Origin: Acetobacteraceae bacterium
Lineage (GTDB): Bacteria > Pseudomonadota > Alphaproteobacteria > Acetobacterales > Acetobacteraceae
DNA: 6,017 nt
Direction: 5' to 3'
Assembly (NCBI GenBank): GCA_947475475.1
Contig: CANJOG010000135.1
Span: 1 to 6,017, forward strand
Shown here one piece after another: positions 5,552-6,017 of the stretch. The first letter of the stretch is position 1, and every line of letters starts with the position of its first letter. The notes beneath the pieces are model-generated. The model worked only from the letters and a program-made list of their open reading frames with translations. It searched no databases and was not told the origin of the DNA. A program made the position numbers and the translations under genes.

Positions 5552-5953
5552 ATGTCGCTTTCCGCTTTCACCCGGCCATCGGCCATCACGCGGCCAAGTT
5601 CCGTCTGCATCATCGATGAAGATGAGGCGGTGCGCGATGCGCTGTCCGCCCTGCTCCAGGCCTATGGCTATTCCGTCCTCGCCATGACGGATGGCAGCGC
5701 ACTCGACTCCCCGATCGCCCGCCATGAAGTCGGCTGCATCGTCGCCGAGGCTGGGTTGCTGCGCCAGTCGCCGGAACAGTTGCAGGACGGGCCGAATGGC
5801 GGGCGGCCAATCCCGGTCATCCTGATGACCCGCTCAATTTCCAAGCGTACCCCGGTCGAGCGCGTCCGCCCCGGCACGATCCTGCTGCACAAGCCCTTCT
5901 CACCGACGCAATTGCTCAATGCGGTGGGTGCTGCCATGGATGGCATCGTCTAG
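5552..5953 (+). CDS. stand-alone receiver-like protein with D-to-E phospho-site; candidate FixT-type FixL inhibitor
   Basis: This 133-aa single-domain receiver has no output domain. Residues 17-130 align with the FixJ receiver. D22-E-D24 form an acidic pocket (CIIDEDEAVRDAL), switch T93 is kept (VILMTRS), and K114 is kept (HKPFS). The phospho-acceptor falls in GCIVAEAGL, where E66 replaces the Asp (FixJ has GCLLLD at the same place), and the following M-P-x-M-D-G loop is lost. It probably cannot be phosphorylated normally and could be locked in an active-like form. FixT of Sinorhizobium and Caulobacter is a small receiver-like protein that inhibits FixL. Position after fixJ fits that role, but this protein has only two cysteines (C19, C62), whereas Caulobacter FixT binds an Fe-S cluster. 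ATG 5552 has a weak ribosome site (GGAG, 12 bases away). The receiver fold is sure; the FixT role is inferred. Confidence 0.8.
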   Translation: MSLSAFTRPSAITRPSSVCIIDEDEAVRDALSALLQAYGYSVLAMTDGSALDSPIARHEVGCIVAEAGLLRQSPEQLQDGPNGGRPIPVILMTRSISKRTPVERVRPGTILLHKPFSPTQLLNAVGAAMDGIV

Positions 5954-6017
5954 ATACCGTCCGATAATTCTACTCTGGTGGCCATCTGAAGCGGCTGGCT
6001 GCGCGTCCGGTGCTCAC
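5954..6017. other. right-hand tail without a supportable feature
   Basis: These 64 bases follow the receiver stop codon. Two leftward frames are open from the window edge, to stops at 5970-5972 and 5950-5952, so a convergent gene could end here. The 15-22 residues each would supply are not recognisable. No terminator hairpin is visible. Confidence 0.3.

Noticed and set aside
5932..5945. TGCCAT-GG-ATGGCA inverted repeat in the 3' end of the receiver gene
   Set aside because: It lies inside the coding sequence, a two-base loop would not form a stable hairpin, and no T-run follows.
5950..6017. Possible C-terminal end of a convergent - strand gene
   Set aside because: Two frames are open for only 15-22 codons to the window edge, with nothing recognisable in either.
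1..6017. CRISPR arrays, tRNA/rRNA genes, insertion sequences or phage genes
   Set aside because: I saw no spaced repeats, no cloverleaf-like segments with CCA ends, and no transposase or integrase motifs. The genes look like ordinary chromosomal loci.

Overview
The window is GC-rich DNA with strong G/C bias at codon third positions. Gene content and protein similarity point to an alphaproteobacterium; a Rhodospirillales-like lineage is my guess, not something the sequence proves. Nearly all of it is coding, and the longest non-coding gap is about 175 bases.

Left end (1-922): a leftward pair. An alpha/beta-hydrolase-fold protein (825-61) is followed after 27 bases by the first 11 codons of another gene that leaves the window (33-1). 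Those codons look like the start of a luciferase-like flavin monooxygenase. A 97-base divergent spacer separates the pair from a rightward LysR-type regulator gene (923-1810), its likely local regulator. The hydrolase has Gly where the catalytic Ser nucleophile is expected.

Middle and right (1986-5953): five rightward genes form an oxygen-sensing regulatory module. In order they are a Crp/Fnr-family regulator of FixK type (1986-2882), a 73-aa uncharacterised protein (2931-3152), the haem-PAS histidine kinase FixL (3250-4740), its response regulator FixJ (4779-5393), and a 133-aa stand-alone receiver-like protein (5552-5953). In the last, the phospho-acceptor Asp is replaced by Glu. By position and type it is a candidate FixT-like feedback protein.

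By established knowledge of the pathway, deoxy-FixL autophosphorylates at low oxygen and phosphorylates FixJ. FixJ-P then activates fixK, and FixK switches on microaerobic genes such as the cbb3 oxidase, often together with a FixT-type inhibitor of FixL. Everything needed for that loop lies side by side here. No nif gene or oxidase gene is in view, so a role in nitrogen fixation cannot be claimed.

The most interesting points are the degenerate receiver next to fixLJ, the unknown small ORF between fixK and fixL, a perfect TTACG-N4-CGTAA dyad upstream of fixK, an RNA hairpin predicted to cover the fixL ribosome site, the repeat-bearing N-terminal extension and relocated cysteine in the FixK-like protein, and the missing nucleophile in the hydrolase.
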